A DNA stretch of 64,000 nt, from NCBI RefSeq assembly GCF_014697545.1, contig NZ_JACJSA010000005.1, forward strand, positions 62,001 through 126,000, written 5' to 3'. The DNA is from Oscillatoria sp. FACHB-1407 (GTDB lineage Bacteria > Cyanobacteriota > Cyanobacteriia > Elainellales > Elainellaceae). The notes under the pieces are model-generated. The model saw nothing but the letters and a program-made list of their open reading frames with translations. It did not search any database and was not told where the DNA came from. The stretch's first letter is position 1, and each line of letters starts with the position of its first letter. Both the position numbers and the translations under genes were made by a program. Positions 19,342 to 29,649 of this stretch are shown one piece after another.

Positions 19342-22300
19342 GGCGATGCCTCCTTCAGCCTTGAGTGTTGATGGCGAATGCAAGTTAAGACAAGATCACG
19401 AACTTCTTGCAGTAAGTCATCGCGACTGTAGGCACCCTTTTGTAAAATCTGTTCGACATACCCGTTGAGATGCAGGTGATCGGCTGGCGTTAAATCCATC
19501 GCGGTCACCACAATGATAGGAAGCGATCGCCACTCTGGGCTTTGTCGCAATACACGAATGAATTCAAACCCGTCCATTTCGGGCATCATCAGATCCAGCA
19601 AGATCAGATCGGGCTGATGAGCTGCAACCTGTTGTAACCCGATTTGACCATTTTCGGCTTCTAAAACGATCCACCCTTCTTTCGCCAGGATACGCTGAAA
19701 CATCTCGCGTGTCGCCCCATCGTCCTCAACAATCAACACCTGTCCGGTTGTGGTTGTCAGATCATCAACTCCCACCGGACGGTAGTTTTGTAGCAGTTTG
19801 GCGAGTCGCTTGTAGTCGATGGGTTTGGTCAGATAATCGGATGCGCCGAGGGCAAACCCCCGGTCTTTGTCATCGACAATCGTCATCACGACGACTGGAA
19901 TATCGGCTAACTCTGGGTCGGCTTTTAACGCAGACAGCACTGTCCACCCGTTCATATTGGGGATTAAGACATCCAGCGTAATGGCGATCGGGCGGAGGTT
20001 GCGGGCGAGCTGTAACCCATCTTCGCCTGTGTTAGCCGTTTCAACGTGAAAGCCCTCCTTGGCCAGGTAATGGGCAACCAACTCACGCACAGAGGGGTCG
20101 TCATCAATCACCAGGACAGTTCCCTGGGAGGCATCGATTGGTGTCGCTGCGGTGTTGTCGTCGATCCGCATTGTGGATGGCAGTCCATCAGGCGTGTGAT
20201 CGACCAACTGCATTGGCAGGTGAATCGTAAAGGTTGATCCTTCGCCTAAAGTGCTGTGAACTGAGATGTCACCGCCCATCATCTGGCAAAACCGTCGGCT
20301 GATGGCTAACCCCAATCCGGTGCCACCATACTTGCGGGTGGTAGAGGCGTCTGCCTGAGTAAATGCCTGAAACACTTTTTGCATCTGTTCCAGAGTCATG
20401 CCAATGCCCGTGTCAGTCACACGGAAGGTGATCCAGGGTTGCGATGAAGCGGTCGGGGCGATCGCATTGTTAGCGTCTAGAAGGCTGGTGTTCGGGTCAG
20501 TCAGCCCTTCCGTTGGGGTGGTTTGCTCAATGGTGAGAGTAATCGTGCCATTTTCGGTAAATTTGGCAGCGTTACTCAAAAGATTAAACAAGGATTGACG
20601 CACCTTGGTCAGGTCAGCGTGCATTCTGCCCATGGATTTGGGGCAATTGACAATCAAGCGGTTAGCATTTTTCTCAACTAATGGACGAATTGTGTTTTGC
20701 ACTTCCGCCACTAAATTAGCCACCTCAAAGGTTTCGAGGTAGAGATCCATCTTGCCTGCTTCAATCTTGGAGATATCGAGAATGTCGTTAATCAGAGCAA
20801 GCAGATGCTTTCCGGCTCCCTGAATCTTTTCCAGGTCAGGTGCGATATCGGCATAGCCCGCATCTTCGGCGTCTTCTTGCAACATTTCGCTATAGCCGAT
20901 GATGGCGTTGAGCGGAGTTCGCAGTTCGTGGCTCATGTTCGCGAGAAATTGACTCTTGGCACGGTTTGCCTCTTCTGCGGTTTCTTTTGCCTGTTGCAGT
21001 TCTTCTTCAGTGCGTTTGCGATCGCTAATGTCAAAGATCACCCCATCCAACCACAACACATTACCTGCGTCGTTAAATACCCCCTGCCCTTTCTCATACA
21101 CCCAGCGGATCATGCCATCCGAACGAACGACGCGATATTCCACGATATAGGGGCGGCGTTCTGCCAGTGCCTGATTGATCTCACCTCCAATGCGGATCAC
21201 ATCTTCCGCATGAATCAGACTGGCAAAGTTGAGAATGCGATGTTGCGTGAAATAAGCGGCGGGATATCCCACAATTTCTTCGATTGCATCACTCAAAAAC
21301 TCCATCGTCCAACTGGCATCGTTGGTACAACGGTAAACTGCACCGGGAATGTTGTTGACCAGCGATCGAAACCTCTCTTCGCGTTCGCGCAAAATTGCTT
21401 CCGCCTGCTTGCGTTCGCTGATATCCTGACAGACGCAGACCAGTTCCCCACCTTCGACCAGCGTGAGGGAGACTTCCTGGGCAAAGGTAGAGCCATCCTT
21501 GCGCTTGCCGATCGCCTCGCCTCGCCATCTTCTTTGTGTCGTCAAAACGGGGAAGATCTCTTGCTCAAACCGTTCAATCTCATTGGGGCAGTACAGATCG
21601 CGCCAGGTTTTGCCAATCAGTTCCGCCGGATGGTTATAGCCAAACAACTCAGAGTGGGCTGTGTTGAGATAGATGTAGGTGTCGTCTCTCAGGATGGCAA
21701 TGCCATCGTTGGCGGCTTCAACGGCTGCCAGTTGCCGCTCCAGGGCGTCTTCGGCGTACTTGCGCTCGGTGATGTCTTCGACGGTTCCTTCGTAGTAGAG
21801 CAACTGGTCGTTATCGTCGTAAATGGCCAACGCATTTTCAGAGATCCAGATAATGCTGCCATCCTGGCGATAGATCTGTGACTCAAAGTCTGAGACTCTA
21901 CCCTGTTCTGCCATTAACTCGATGAATTCCTGGCGGCGATCGCGCTCAACATACAATTGATGCTCGATGTTGGTCAGGTTGGCGATCAGTTCATCCGGGG
22001 AGTTGTAACCATAGATAAACGCCAGAGCCGGGTTAGCACTGATAAATTCTCCGTCGGGTGTCGTCTGAAAGATCCCGGTCACCGAATTTTCAAAGATACT
22101 GCGATATTTTTCTTCGGCTTGGCGGAGTGCCTCTTCAGTCCGTTTGCGTTCACAACTCTCCAGTGCCAGTGCAGCAAAGTCAGCGATCGACCCGGCAAAG
22201 TTGCGTTCCGTCATCGTCCAACGGTGGGGCACATCCACGTACTCGTGGCAGACGATCCCGACGATTTCTCCGGCAACCCGAATGGGTGCATCCAGACAAG

Positions 22301-24644
22301 ATGTCACCCGACAGGGAATGAGGTAGTTGTGAAGAAACTCGTGCATCCGGTAATCGTTTTGAGCCTCATGGGCAGCAATAACCCGGCTGACGGCTAATTC
22401 TCGAAAATAAACTGGGTAATCTGAAGCGACCAAAATTTCACCAAAGGAGTGGATGTTGGCAGTCCGCTCATACAGATCAACGCAGCTAAGAGCCGTGCGA
22501 TCGCTGTTGTATAGCCAGATGCTGACTCGTTCAACTTCCAGCGATTGAGCAACGGCTTCGGTAATTGTCTTAAACGCAACCTCTAAGTCTCCAGAGGACA
22601 AGGCTTTGTTTTGTGCCAGGTTTGCCAATGCCTGACTCTGTTGCCGCAATCGCCGTTCACTTTCTGCCAGCGCAAGCTCAGCCTGTTTGCGATCGGTGAT
22701 ATCCATTACCACTCCACTCAATCGCAGCGGATTACCTGCCTCATCTCGAATCAACTCGCCCCAACTGCTGACCCAACGCTGGGTGCCATCTTTCCAGATG
22801 ATGCGATATTCAGGCTTGTAGCTAATGCCATCCTGGATCGTGCGCTGTTGTGCCTGCAAAATCACCTGGCGATCGTCCGGATGCACAAAACTCATGAAGT
22901 CGTCATAGTCTCCTCGAAATGTGCCAGGAGCTACGCCAAATAGCCCCTCCGTTTCGCTAGACCATTGCTCTTCGCCGGTCACCATGTTCCATTCCCACGC
23001 TCCCATATGGGCAGCGGTGAGTGCGATGCTCTGGAGTTCTTCGGTCTGACGCAGGGCGGCTTCTGCCTGCCGAGTTTTGATGAACTGACCAATTTGGTTG
23101 CCAATAGTTGCCATCATGGCTAACAGGTCATCATCGGAGGCTTGGGTGTTGCGACTCAAGAACGACATCACTCCCAAAACTTCCTCATTGTTGAGGATAG
23201 GAAACCCACAAGCAGCATGTAGCCCAAATTTAGCCGTGCGATCGCCCCGAATAAAGGTGGGATCTTTGGTGACATCAGCAATCCACATCGGTTTTGCCTG
23301 TTGCCAGACTCGACCCACCATGCCAACGCCGCTGGTAAAAGTGATCTCTCGGTTAATTGCCTCCAGTTCGGTAATATCGATGTCGAGGCAATGCCAGCTT
23401 TCCACAAATTGCAATGCATTGGCATCAGAATCAATGCTCCACAGTTCTCCAACGTCCCATTGCAAGCTTTCACAGATGGCTTGCAGGATTTGAGGAGTAG
23501 CTTCATTCAGGGTTTTAGACTCTGCCAGAATGCGGGTTGTCGCATGTTGGGCACTGAGCCGTAATGCGGCTCGTCTGCGACCGGACAGATTGCGACTAAA
23601 GGTGATAAAGAGGTAGAGGGTGCTTCCCAGAACGATGAGGGCAAACGTCCCTATCCAACTAATTTTTTGAAACGATCGCTGAACTCGCTGTTGTAGCAAG
23701 CGGTCAAGCTGCTCACGGGTCTGTTGCCAGAGCGTATGGCTGGTGTTAAGGGCAACGGTGGCAACCTGCTCATATACCACCGGGTCGTAGGCAATTGGCT
23801 GAACCTGTACGGTTTTTAACTGGGCGATCGCCTCATTCAACACTCGAATAAAGTCGGCTGTCGCCGTGACAGTGGCTTTGACGGAGGGTTCCAGGCTGGG
23901 TTGCAGCGTTTGGGCAGTATCTTGTTGATAGGCAACTGCCATGTTGTGAGCCAGGGTGTTGACATTTGCCTGCAACAACCCCATCAACACTGTGAGGTTT
24001 GCTCTGCGCTCAGGGGTGAGGGTTTGGCGGTTGACCACATCTTCTCCCAGAAGCCTTAGCTGTGCCAGCAAGTCCTCTGCCTCTGGTAGCCGCAACAGCG
24101 TTACATCTATCAGGTAATAGCTGTCTAAATCGGGATCGAGGATGAGGTTAGAGCGATCGCCCACTTGCGAGATTAAACCCCGCAACGTTGCCGTGAGATT
24201 GGTGTAAAGCTGTTGAATTCGTATGTCTTCTTCTGGGCTGGTCTTTGCCTCAGCCAGCTGTTGTTTCAAGTGTTGCCAGCTTTGTTGCAGAGAGGTTACT
24301 AATTTAGCGGTGTCTGATGGCTCATCCCACACAGGGTCAAGATCGATGAGAGCGGCTAAATCAGCATCAACTCTGGTTTGTTGCTCCTCTAGTTCGGTTT
24401 GAGAGACTCCACGACTTAAGTAACGATGGGCTAGCAGGCGACTTTCAGGAATATCGAGTAACAACTGCTCTAGGGGGCGCAGGTAGGCGGTGCCATAGAG
24501 TTCGGACTGGGCAAAATCAATCCGCAGATGAATTTCTGAAATCAACTGATAAACCACTACAACAAACGGCAGGATCACAATTAATAGCAGCGCAATCAGG
24601 CTACATTCTTCCTGCGTATGTTTGCGTAGATTGATTTTAAGCAT
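19338..24644 (-). CDS. giant multi-sensor hybrid histidine kinase (GAF/PAS x6, kinase, two REC)
   Basis: A 1768-residue sensor, first gene of the run. TM segments at about 15-38 ([20 protein letters not shown]) and 333-352 flank a mostly helical periplasmic domain. Then come GAF (about 380-530), PAS (545-660), GAF (690-840), three PAS/PAC units (860-1230; repeated DITERK/DISERK ends), HisKA with [14 protein letters not shown] and HATPase with [12 protein letters not shown]. Two intact receivers follow ([12 protein letters not shown]...[19 protein letters not shown]...LQKGAYS). The GAF domains lack the Cys-His pair of bilin-binding domains. GGAGA lies nine bases before the ATG, and a hairpin (CTTCAG/CTGAAG, 24678-24699) sits in the leader. 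Confidence 0.95.
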   Translation of the reverse strand: MLKINLRKHTQEECSLIALLLIVILPFVVVVYQLISEIHLRIDFAQSELYGTAYLRPLEQLLLDIPESRLLAHRYLSRGVSQTELEEQQTRVDADLAALIDLDPVWDEPSDTAKLVTSLQQSWQHLKQQLAEAKTSPEEDIRIQQLYTNLTATLRGLISQVGDRSNLILDPDLDSYYLIDVTLLRLPEAEDLLAQLRLLGEDVVNRQTLTPERRANLTVLMGLLQANVNTLAHNMAVAYQQDTAQTLQPSLEPSVKATVTATADFIRVLNEAIAQLKTVQVQPIAYDPVVYEQVATVALNTSHTLWQQTREQLDRLLQQRVQRSFQKISWIGTFALIVLGSTLYLFITFSRNLSGRRRAALRLSAQHATTRILAESKTLNEATPQILQAICESLQWDVGELWSIDSDANALQFVESWHCLDIDITELEAINREITFTSGVGMVGRVWQQAKPMWIADVTKDPTFIRGDRTAKFGLHAACGFPILNNEEVLGVMSFLSRNTQASDDDLLAMMATIGNQIGQFIKTRQAEAALRQTEELQSIALTAAHMGAWEWNMVTGEEQWSSETEGLFGVAPGTFRGDYDDFMSFVHPDDRQVILQAQQRTIQDGISYKPEYRIIWKDGTQRWVSSWGELIRDEAGNPLRLSGVVMDITDRKQAELALAESERRLRQQSQALANLAQNKALSSGDLEVAFKTITEAVAQSLEVERVSIWLYNSDRTALSCVDLYERTANIHSFGEILVASDYPVYFRELAVSRVIAAHEAQNDYRMHEFLHNYLIPCRVTSCLDAPIRVAGEIVGIVCHEYVDVPHRWTMTERNFAGSIADFAALALESCERKRTEEALRQAEEKYRSIFENSVTGIFQTTPDGEFISANPALAFIYGYNSPDELIANLTNIEHQLYVERDRRQEFIELMAEQGRVSDFESQIYRQDGSIIWISENALAIYDDNDQLLYYEGTVEDITERKYAEDALERQLAAVEAANDGIAILRDDTYIYLNTAHSELFGYNHPAELIGKTWRDLYCPNEIERFEQEIFPVLTTQRRWRGEAIGKRKDGSTFAQEVSLTLVEGGELVCVCQDISERKQAEAILREREERFRSLVNNIPGAVYRCTNDASWTMEFLSDAIEEIVGYPAAYFTQHRILNFASLIHAEDVIRIGGEINQALAERRPYIVEYRVVRSDGMIRWVYEKGQGVFNDAGNVLWLDGVIFDISDRKRTEEELQQAKETAEEANRAKSQFLANMSHELRTPLNAIIGYSEMLQEDAEDAGYADIAPDLEKIQGAGKHLLALINDILDISKIEAGKMDLYLETFEVANLVAEVQNTIRPLVEKNANRLIVNCPKSMGRMHADLTKVRQSLFNLLSNAAKFTENGTITLTIEQTTPTEGLTDPNTSLLDANNAIAPTASSQPWITFRVTDTGIGMTLEQMQKVFQAFTQADASTTRKYGGTGLGLAISRRFCQMMGGDISVHSTLGEGSTFTIHLPMQLVDHTPDGLPSTMRIDDNTAATPIDASQGTVLVIDDDPSVRELVAHYLAKEGFHVETANTGEDGLQLARNLRPIAITLDVLIPNMNGWTVLSALKADPELADIPVVVMTIVDDKDRGFALGASDYLTKPIDYKRLAKLLQNYRPVGVDDLTTTTGQVLIVEDDGATREMFQRILAKEGWIVLEAENGQIGLQQVAAHQPDLILLDLMMPEMDGFEFIRVLRQSPEWRSLPIIVVTAMDLTPADHLHLNGYVEQILQKGAYSRDDLLQEVRDLVLTCIRHQHSRLKEASP

Positions 24645-24884
24645 GAGTCTCTCCGGGCGATAGCAGGGGGAAATGCATCTTCAGAGGCAACGGGCTGAAG
24701 GTGTTCTATTCCTAATGTAATGAAGTCAATCAGCGAGGGACAATCCGGAAAATCTTGTCTTTCCTTCCTTGAAACCTGAATTGACAGTCGTTCCACCCTG
24801 ATCGGCACGCAATCTAGCAATCGTAAAAGCTTAATGGTATAGTTCCCAGGTTCTCTGTATTTTAACGATCTACTTCAGCGTTTA

Positions 24885-25760
24885 ATGCAATTGATGGAGT
24901 CAACGTGGAGGTTGCAAGGGGGGCGATCGCTCACCTGGGGGCAACAAACCTATGTAATGGGAGTGTTAAATGTTACGCCGGACAGCTTCAGTGATGGCGG
25001 ACAGTTTAACGATCTAACGGCGGCGATCGCCCAGGCACAGTACTTAGTTGAGTCGGGAGCCGACATCCTGGACATTGGCGGACAATCGACTCGCCCCCAG
25101 GCAGACATAATTTCTTTGTCAGAAGAACTCGATCGCGTCATTCCCGTGATTGAGGCGTTGAGAGCAGGCTCATCAGAATTACCTCCGCTCTCAGTGCCCA
25201 TCTCGGTCGATACCACCCGGTCAGACGTGGCACGAGCCGCGATCGCCGCAGGAGCCGATATTGTCAATGACATCTCTGGGGGAACCTATGATCCAGATAT
25301 GTTGCCGACTGTTGCAGAACTCGGAGTGCCCGTTATCCTCATGCACTTGCGGGGCACTCCCAAAACCATGCAGCAGTTGACCAATTATGAAGACCTGATC
25401 GGTGAGATTAAGGCTTTTTTGCAGCAACAGATTGAGCGATCGCTTTCCCTCGGCATTGCCAAAGCCCATATCGCCATTGACCCCGGCATCGGCTTTGCCA
25501 AAACCTACGATCAGAATTTGGAGATTTTGCGGCGATTGCAAGAATTTCGCACCCTGGATTGCCCCATCCTCGTCGGGGCATCCCGCAAAAGCTTTATCGG
25601 TCACATTCTCAACCAACCCGATCCCAAACAGCGAGTCTGGGGAACCGCTGCTGCCTGTTGTGCGGCGATCGCCAACTCTGCCGACATTGTCCGAGTGCAT
25701 GATGTCAAAGAAATGCGCGATGTGTGCCGTGTCGCGGATGCGATTTATCGAGGCAGGTAA
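24885..25760 (+). CDS. folP: dihydropteroate synthase
   Basis: A 291-residue TIM-barrel enzyme that condenses 4-aminobenzoate with dihydropterin pyrophosphate in folate synthesis. Diagnostic motifs are MGVLNVTPDSFSDGGQF (about residues 26-42), GADILDIGGQSTRP, IVNDISGG, VILMHLRGTP, IDPGIGFAKT, LVGASRKSFIG and the C-terminal RVHDVKEM. The length is normal. It is transcribed away from the kinase run across a 240-bp divergent region in which no clear operator was recognised. The first ATG (24885) is used; a second ATG nine bases later is equally possible. Confidence 0.96.
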   Translation: MQLMESTWRLQGGRSLTWGQQTYVMGVLNVTPDSFSDGGQFNDLTAAIAQAQYLVESGADILDIGGQSTRPQADIISLSEELDRVIPVIEALRAGSSELPPLSVPISVDTTRSDVARAAIAAGADIVNDISGGTYDPDMLPTVAELGVPVILMHLRGTPKTMQQLTNYEDLIGEIKAFLQQQIERSLSLGIAKAHIAIDPGIGFAKTYDQNLEILRRLQEFRTLDCPILVGASRKSFIGHILNQPDPKQRVWGTAAACCAAIANSADIVRVHDVKEMRDVCRVADAIYRGR

Positions 25761-26082
25761 GGGGAAAGGGGAAGGGGAAAGGATGAACGATAAAGGATAA
25801 AGGATAAAAGGGAAGAGGCGCGATTCATCGCGTCTGTGCAAAAGGAGTAGGGATAAGGGATGAAGGATGAAAAATGAAGGATGAGGGATAAAAGATAAAA
25901 ACGGTGACAGACAGGCTTTAATTTACATAGCTCATTCATCATTGCTCGGCTCATCCACCCATGTTCTCTCTATCAAATGCTCATGCTTCGCTACGCTGTC
26001 GCTAACGAAACCTCATCTTGATAGACGCGATGAATCGCGCCTCTCCCCACTCCCCATTCCCTATTCCCCACTCCCTCTTCTC
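25761..26082. repeat. STRR-like repeats and an inverted palindrome pair before ktrB
   Basis: This 320-bp gap holds purine-rich 7-mer runs (GGATAAA, GGATGAA, GGGGAAA types) at about 25761-25900, and the opposite-strand form (CCCCACT, CCCCATT) at 26045-26080. Two 20-bp GC motifs, AGGCGCGATTCATCG... at 25816-25835 and AGACGCGATGAATCG... at 26023-26042, are exact reverse complements of each other. They could form a large stem across 227 bp. A related perfect palindrome is at 60954-60973. No gene is seen; the open frame through here into ktrB is repeat-derived. Confidence 0.75.
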
Positions 26083-27417
26083 ATGACGGTTTCTAGAACG
26101 ATTTGCCTGGGTTTTTTGGCTGTGATTGCGATCGGCACCCTGTTGCTGTGGATGCCCTTCTCGACCAGTGATGGCTCATGGAATGATCCAATTGTGGCGT
26201 TGTTTACCAGCACCTCGGCAGTTTGTGTGACCGGGCACATTGTGGTAGACACAGGCACTCACTTTTCTCCCTTGGGGCAGTTTTTCATCCTTTCCCTGAT
26301 TCAAATTGGGGGGTTGGGGTACATGACCGCCACCACCTTTTTGTTGCTGATTTTGGGACGTCGATTTGGTCTGCGCGACAAGATCGCTCTACAACAGGCG
26401 TTAGACCGACCCAATATGCAGGGCAGTACCCAGGTGCTGCGATCAATTATCGCGACAACGCTGATTTTTGAACTCACAGGAGCTTTTTTCTTACTGCCTA
26501 CGTTTGCTCGCGATCACGGGTTAAGCCAGGGGTTGTGGCTCTCCATCTTCCATAGTGTGAGTGCCTGGAATAATGCTGGGTTTAGCTTGTTTTCCGATAA
26601 CCTGGTGGGCTATCAGTTTTCGATCCCGGTTAACCTGGTGATTACAGGGCTGATTATCTTCGGGGGAATTGGCTACGAAGTGATTTTTGAGTTGTTCCTG
26701 TTGTTGCGCGATCGCCTCACTCGCTCAACTGAACGGATTGTCTTCTCTCTCAACTTCAAAGTGGCAGTCAGCACCACCATCATCCTGCTGGTTGTCGGCA
26801 CGATCGCCATTTTTCTGACTGAATTGAACAACCCTGAAACCCTCGGTCCAATGAATTTTGGTCAGAGACTCATTACCGCCTGGGCACAGGCAGTCGTCCC
26901 CAGAACGGCTGGATTTAACACCATCAATATCGGAGCGATGACCGTCCCCTCCCTGTTTATCATGATCGTCCTGATGTTTATCGGGGGTAGCCCTGGAGGG
27001 ACAGCCGGAGGCATCAAAACTACAACGCTGCGTGTTTTGACCAGTTGTACCAAAGCCATTTTGCAGGGCAAGGAAGAAGTGATCCTCTACGATCGCCAGG
27101 TTCCCGTATCCCTGATTCTCAAGGCGGTGGGTGTAGCGGTCGGGTCACTGGTAACAGTCTCCGTGATGACCATCCTGATTACGTTTAGCGATCCAAATAT
27201 TGATTTCATCCGAATCCTGTTTGAAGTCATGTCTGGATTTGCAACCGTTGGTCTTTCTACAGGCATTACAGCAGGGCTGTCTACCTTTGCCAAGCTGGTA
27301 ATCGTTGCCACCATGTATATCGGACGGGTGGGTGTGTTGCTATTGATGGGGGCAATCTTAGGTGATCCAAGTCCTACTGCTGTCAGATTTCCAGAGGAGA
27401 ATTTGCTGGTGGGTTAA
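26083..27417 (+). CDS. ktrB: potassium transporter subunit KtrB/TrkH family
   Basis: About 444 residues of K+ translocating membrane subunit built from four M1-P-M2 units. The four pore loops are visible: TSAVCVTGHIVVDTG, SAWNNAGFSLFSDN, VPRTAGFNTINIGAM and SGFATVGLSTGIT, each with the selectivity Gly. SPGGTAGGIKTTTLRVL matches the conserved family segment after the third unit. The frame extends to 25942 through STRR sequence; the ATG at 26083, just before the first hydrophobic helix, is chosen. It is followed 180 bp later by its regulatory partner KtrA. It is probably Na-dependent K+ uptake, as in other cyanobacterial Ktr systems. Confidence 0.93.
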   Translation: MTVSRTICLGFLAVIAIGTLLLWMPFSTSDGSWNDPIVALFTSTSAVCVTGHIVVDTGTHFSPLGQFFILSLIQIGGLGYMTATTFLLLILGRRFGLRDKIALQQALDRPNMQGSTQVLRSIIATTLIFELTGAFFLLPTFARDHGLSQGLWLSIFHSVSAWNNAGFSLFSDNLVGYQFSIPVNLVITGLIIFGGIGYEVIFELFLLLRDRLTRSTERIVFSLNFKVAVSTTIILLVVGTIAIFLTELNNPETLGPMNFGQRLITAWAQAVVPRTAGFNTINIGAMTVPSLFIMIVLMFIGGSPGGTAGGIKTTTLRVLTSCTKAILQGKEEVILYDRQVPVSLILKAVGVAVGSLVTVSVMTILITFSDPNIDFIRILFEVMSGFATVGLSTGITAGLSTFAKLVIVATMYIGRVGVLLLMGAILGDPSPTAVRFPEENLLVG

Positions 27418-27597
27418 GGAAGTTAACACAGTTGACACAAATCTTGATAGCCTAAAGAGTGATACATCTTACGCTTCAGTTTCTGGATGATGTCTTTACA
27501 TTTGCTCTTTAAAGGTCTGGCATCTCCAGCATCTACAGAACTACCGTTGATTGGATCAAGATCGTTTTTATTAATCAGTGATCATTGGAGTTGATCG

Positions 27598-28296
27598 GTG
27601 AATTTATCCTCGCTGAGCTTTTTTCGAAGTCTGCGAACTGGCAACAAGCAGTTTGCCGTTGTCGGGCTAGGGCGTTTTGGTCGAGCCGTTTGTGCATCAT
27701 TACATAATCTGGGATACGAGGTTTTGGGCGTTGATTCTGATGAACGGCGAGTTGCCCAGATTCTCACAGACCAGTTAGTGTCTCACGCCGTGCAACTGGA
27801 CTCCACCCAACCTGCGGCACTTAAAGAAGCAGGGTTATTTGAGTTTGATACGGTGATTGTGGCGATTGGTAATTACGTTGAGGAAAGCGTTATTACCACG
27901 ATGAACCTGAAGGAAGCCGGAGTCGCCCATGTGGTAGCAAAAGCTTCTTCAGAAATCCATGACAAATTGCTGCGGAAGGTCGGTGCAGATCATGTGATTT
28001 TCCCAGAACATGAGATGGGCTGCTCTCTGGCGCGATCGCTCACCAAACCCAACATTTTAGAGCGGTTTGAGCTAGACCCCGATCACAGCATCGTTGAGGC
28101 AGTGGTTCCTGCTGAGTTTGACGGCAAAACAATCGCTGAACTGGAACTGCGGAGTCGCTATGGGTTAAACCTGTTAGCCGTGAGCCGGGGCGACAAGTTT
28201 GAAATTAACCCCTATCCGGTGATGCGCCTGCAAAAGGGATCGGTGATGGTAGTGATTGGGTCTAATCGCTGCATCGATCGCCTACCGACCGCATAA
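27598..28296 (+). CDS. ktrA: potassium uptake regulatory subunit KtrA (TrkA-N/TrkA-C)
   Basis: A 232-residue cytoplasmic gating subunit. The RCK/TrkA-N Rossmann domain begins FAVVGLGRFGRAVCASL, with the acidic ribose-binding end VLGVDSDERRV and the HVVAKASSEIHDKLLRKVGAD segment. A TrkA-C domain (about 155-225) follows with FDGKTIAELELRSRYGLNLLAV. It binds nucleotide and controls KtrB. The start is the GTG at 27598, preceded by TTGGAG. The 180-bp spacer from ktrB could hold its own promoter, but co-transcription is likely. Confidence 0.93.
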   Translation: MNLSSLSFFRSLRTGNKQFAVVGLGRFGRAVCASLHNLGYEVLGVDSDERRVAQILTDQLVSHAVQLDSTQPAALKEAGLFEFDTVIVAIGNYVEESVITTMNLKEAGVAHVVAKASSEIHDKLLRKVGADHVIFPEHEMGCSLARSLTKPNILERFELDPDHSIVEAVVPAEFDGKTIAELELRSRYGLNLLAVSRGDKFEINPYPVMRLQKGSVMVVIGSNRCIDRLPTA

Positions 28297-28318
28297 GGCA
28301 TAGCAACCGAAGGGTTAG

Positions 28319-28465
28319 TTAACATCATTTCGGTTTAAGAGTCTGGCGAATGAATTCGCGGCTACTAGAGCGAAGTCCGCCGACGCGGACTCCGAAAAAG
28401 GCAGGATTTGACGAACCGACGCAGGTCGGTTTTGCTCCTGTAGCTGCGGTTTTAACCGCCGGAGG
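28319..28465 (-). repeat. R2 element, inverted copy, one end truncated
   Basis: Runs in reverse orientation relative to the copy at 2984. It begins TTAACATCATTTCGGTTTAA, retains GTCCGCCGACGCGGAC and CCGACGCAGGTCGG, and stops after GTTTTAACCGCCGGAGG without the last 20 or so bases (the GAATTCACGT end). It lies 20 bp downstream of ktrA. Confidence 0.75.
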
Positions 28466-28532
28466 ACTACAGGGGGTCGTTGATTTAGCGCAGCCTCATA
28501 ATTTAATTGGGATAAGTCGGTATCAGGTCATC

Positions 28533-28868
28533 CGGTTAAAACCACAGTTACAACGGTTTAAACAAAACCTACATCGGTTTGAACGCGAGTTACTTTCGTT
28601 TGAACGATTGCAGCTAATGCTTATATCTTTCTAGCTTTTGCTTAAACGAAACTTATACTTGTTTGAACGTGAGTAACTCTGATTCAAACGATTGCAGCTA
28701 ATGTTTATATCTTTCTAGCTTTTGCTTAAATGAAACTTATACTTGTTTGAACGAGAGTTACTTTCGTTTGAACGATTGCAGCTAATGCTTATATCTTTCT
28801 AGCTTTTGCTTAAACAACGCTTATACTTGCTCGAATCAGCGTTACTCCAGTTCAACCTTTTCTAACTT
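28533..28868 (+). repeat. 21-bp tandem array with an 84-bp higher-order unit
   Basis: Sixteen consecutive 21-bp units. The first unit begins CGGTTAAAACC and later ones TCGTTTGAACGATTGCAGC, ATGCTTATATC, TTGCTTAAACG and TTGTTTGAACG. From unit 4 on the types recur in a fixed four-unit order, giving an 84-bp superperiod: GATTGCAGCTAATG occurs at 28606, 28690 (ATGT variant) and 28774. Read forward, the first units encode Leu-rich heptads (RFERELL-like), but later units contain in-frame stops. It is therefore not a gene now. The 28297-28983 gap contains this array, R2 and the REP hairpin, and no gene. Confidence 0.9.
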
Positions 28869-28935
28869 GCTTTCAACGATCAACGAGTCGCGATTACCCC
28901 AAAGGGAGAACTGCTTCGCACCACCACTGCATTCC

Positions 28936-28968
28936 AGATCTGCGACTTCTTCGAGAAGTCGCAGATCT
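28936..28968. repeat. REP hairpin, distant copy
   Basis: A 33-bp perfect palindrome with arms AGATCTGCGACTTCT / AGAAGTCGCAGATCT around the loop TCG. The 15-bp arms are identical to those of the three copies around the REP-associated transposase gene at 41.4-42.2 kb. It stands between the 21-bp array and the stop codon of the small gene at 28984, where it could serve as a 3' hairpin for that minus-strand gene. Confidence 0.9.
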
Positions 28969-28983
28969 GAGCACCCAAAAGAA

Positions 28984-29184
28984 CTATCGCTCTAACACCG
29001 TCATAAACTTGCCTTGAGCAAACGGGGCAGGAACAATCGGCATAAAGTGAACTCGATCAGTCACAATCTGCTTCACATAAAACTCGTTAATCGTGTGTTT
29101 GACTTGCTCTCGTGTCCCAATAATCCAAATCTGCACTTTTTCGGCAGGCGGAACGGGCAGCAGTTCGTTGAACTCTGTAGTCAT
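28984..29184 (-). CDS. small conserved-looking hypothetical protein
   Basis: A 66-residue soluble protein with no signal or membrane segment. It contains a compact alpha/beta pattern: VQIWIIGTREQVKHTINEFY then VHFMPIVPAPFAQGKFMTVL. The clean ATG start with a purine-rich leader (GGAG within CTTCAGTGAGGC context) and good codon structure support a real gene. Cyanobacteria carry small proteins of this form, but no function is known to me. No neighbouring gene suggests a role. Confidence 0.55.
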   Translation of the reverse strand: MTTEFNELLPVPPAEKVQIWIIGTREQVKHTINEFYVKQIVTDRVHFMPIVPAPFAQGKFMTVLER

Positions 29185-29297
29185 AGTATTTGTGCCTCAC
29201 TGAAGGAGATAAACTGTAGCGAAGAAAAGCTTAAGGCGTGGTTTCCTAACCACTTGTTTTGCTTCAGTAAGGCGATTGATCCTAAAATCAACACAGC

Positions 29298-29440
29298 CTA
29301 ACCTCCTGCTGATTCCAGGAGTTAGGTTAGCTGGTTAGGAGTGCTGGTAACACTCTTAATCAGCGTTATCCTCACCTTAAGCTTGTCTACTGGAAATCCA
29401 GTGTTTCATAGAATAATCCAAAGGAAGATTGTAGACAAGC
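29298..29440. other. cluster of three hairpins in a gene-free stretch
   Basis: Three potential stems lie in a row. The first is CTCCTG/CAGGAG with flanking CTAA/TTAG at 29298-29330. The second is GAGTG/CACTC at 29339-29355. The third is a perfect 10-bp stem GCTTGTCTAC/GTAGACAAGC joining 29381-29390 to 29431-29440, enclosing a smaller hairpin (ACTGG AAAT CCAGT). A structured RNA or a protein-binding DNA site is possible. No known RNA family was recognised. The gap 29185-29910 has no gene; this is its left part. Confidence 0.4.
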
Positions 29441-29649
29441 GTACTAAGAGAATTGTTTCACCCGAATCACATCGCGCACCGAGCCGAGCAACTTTACAGG
29501 ACAAGGCAGGGCTTCACTGATCCTGGAAATCGATCTAATTGGACTATTCGTGGATTAGTATGCAAGCAAAGCGCATAGAACCAGAAGAAATGCAGAGCAC
29601 AATCAACGCATTCTCTGAGCAGAGGTTAATATGGAAGTATTCAAATCCG

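Noticed and set aside
20805-21881. 358-residue plus-strand frame opposite the giant kinase
   Set aside because: Lies entirely antisense to well-supported PAS and kinase domains and shows no motif of its own.
22144-23168. Bilin-binding GAF domains in the 1768-residue kinase
   Set aside because: The GAF domains lack the Cys-His pair found in the kinase at 52 kb; ordinary GAF sensors are more likely.
28350-28634. 94-residue plus-strand frame ending in Leu/Arg heptads
   Set aside because: Its first half is the R2 repeat and its second half the 21-bp array; stops follow in the next units.
29298-29330. Possible fourth attC site (CCTAAC ... GGTTAG)
   Set aside because: Only 33 bp long, without L boxes and 5-bp spacers; a simple hairpin fits better.
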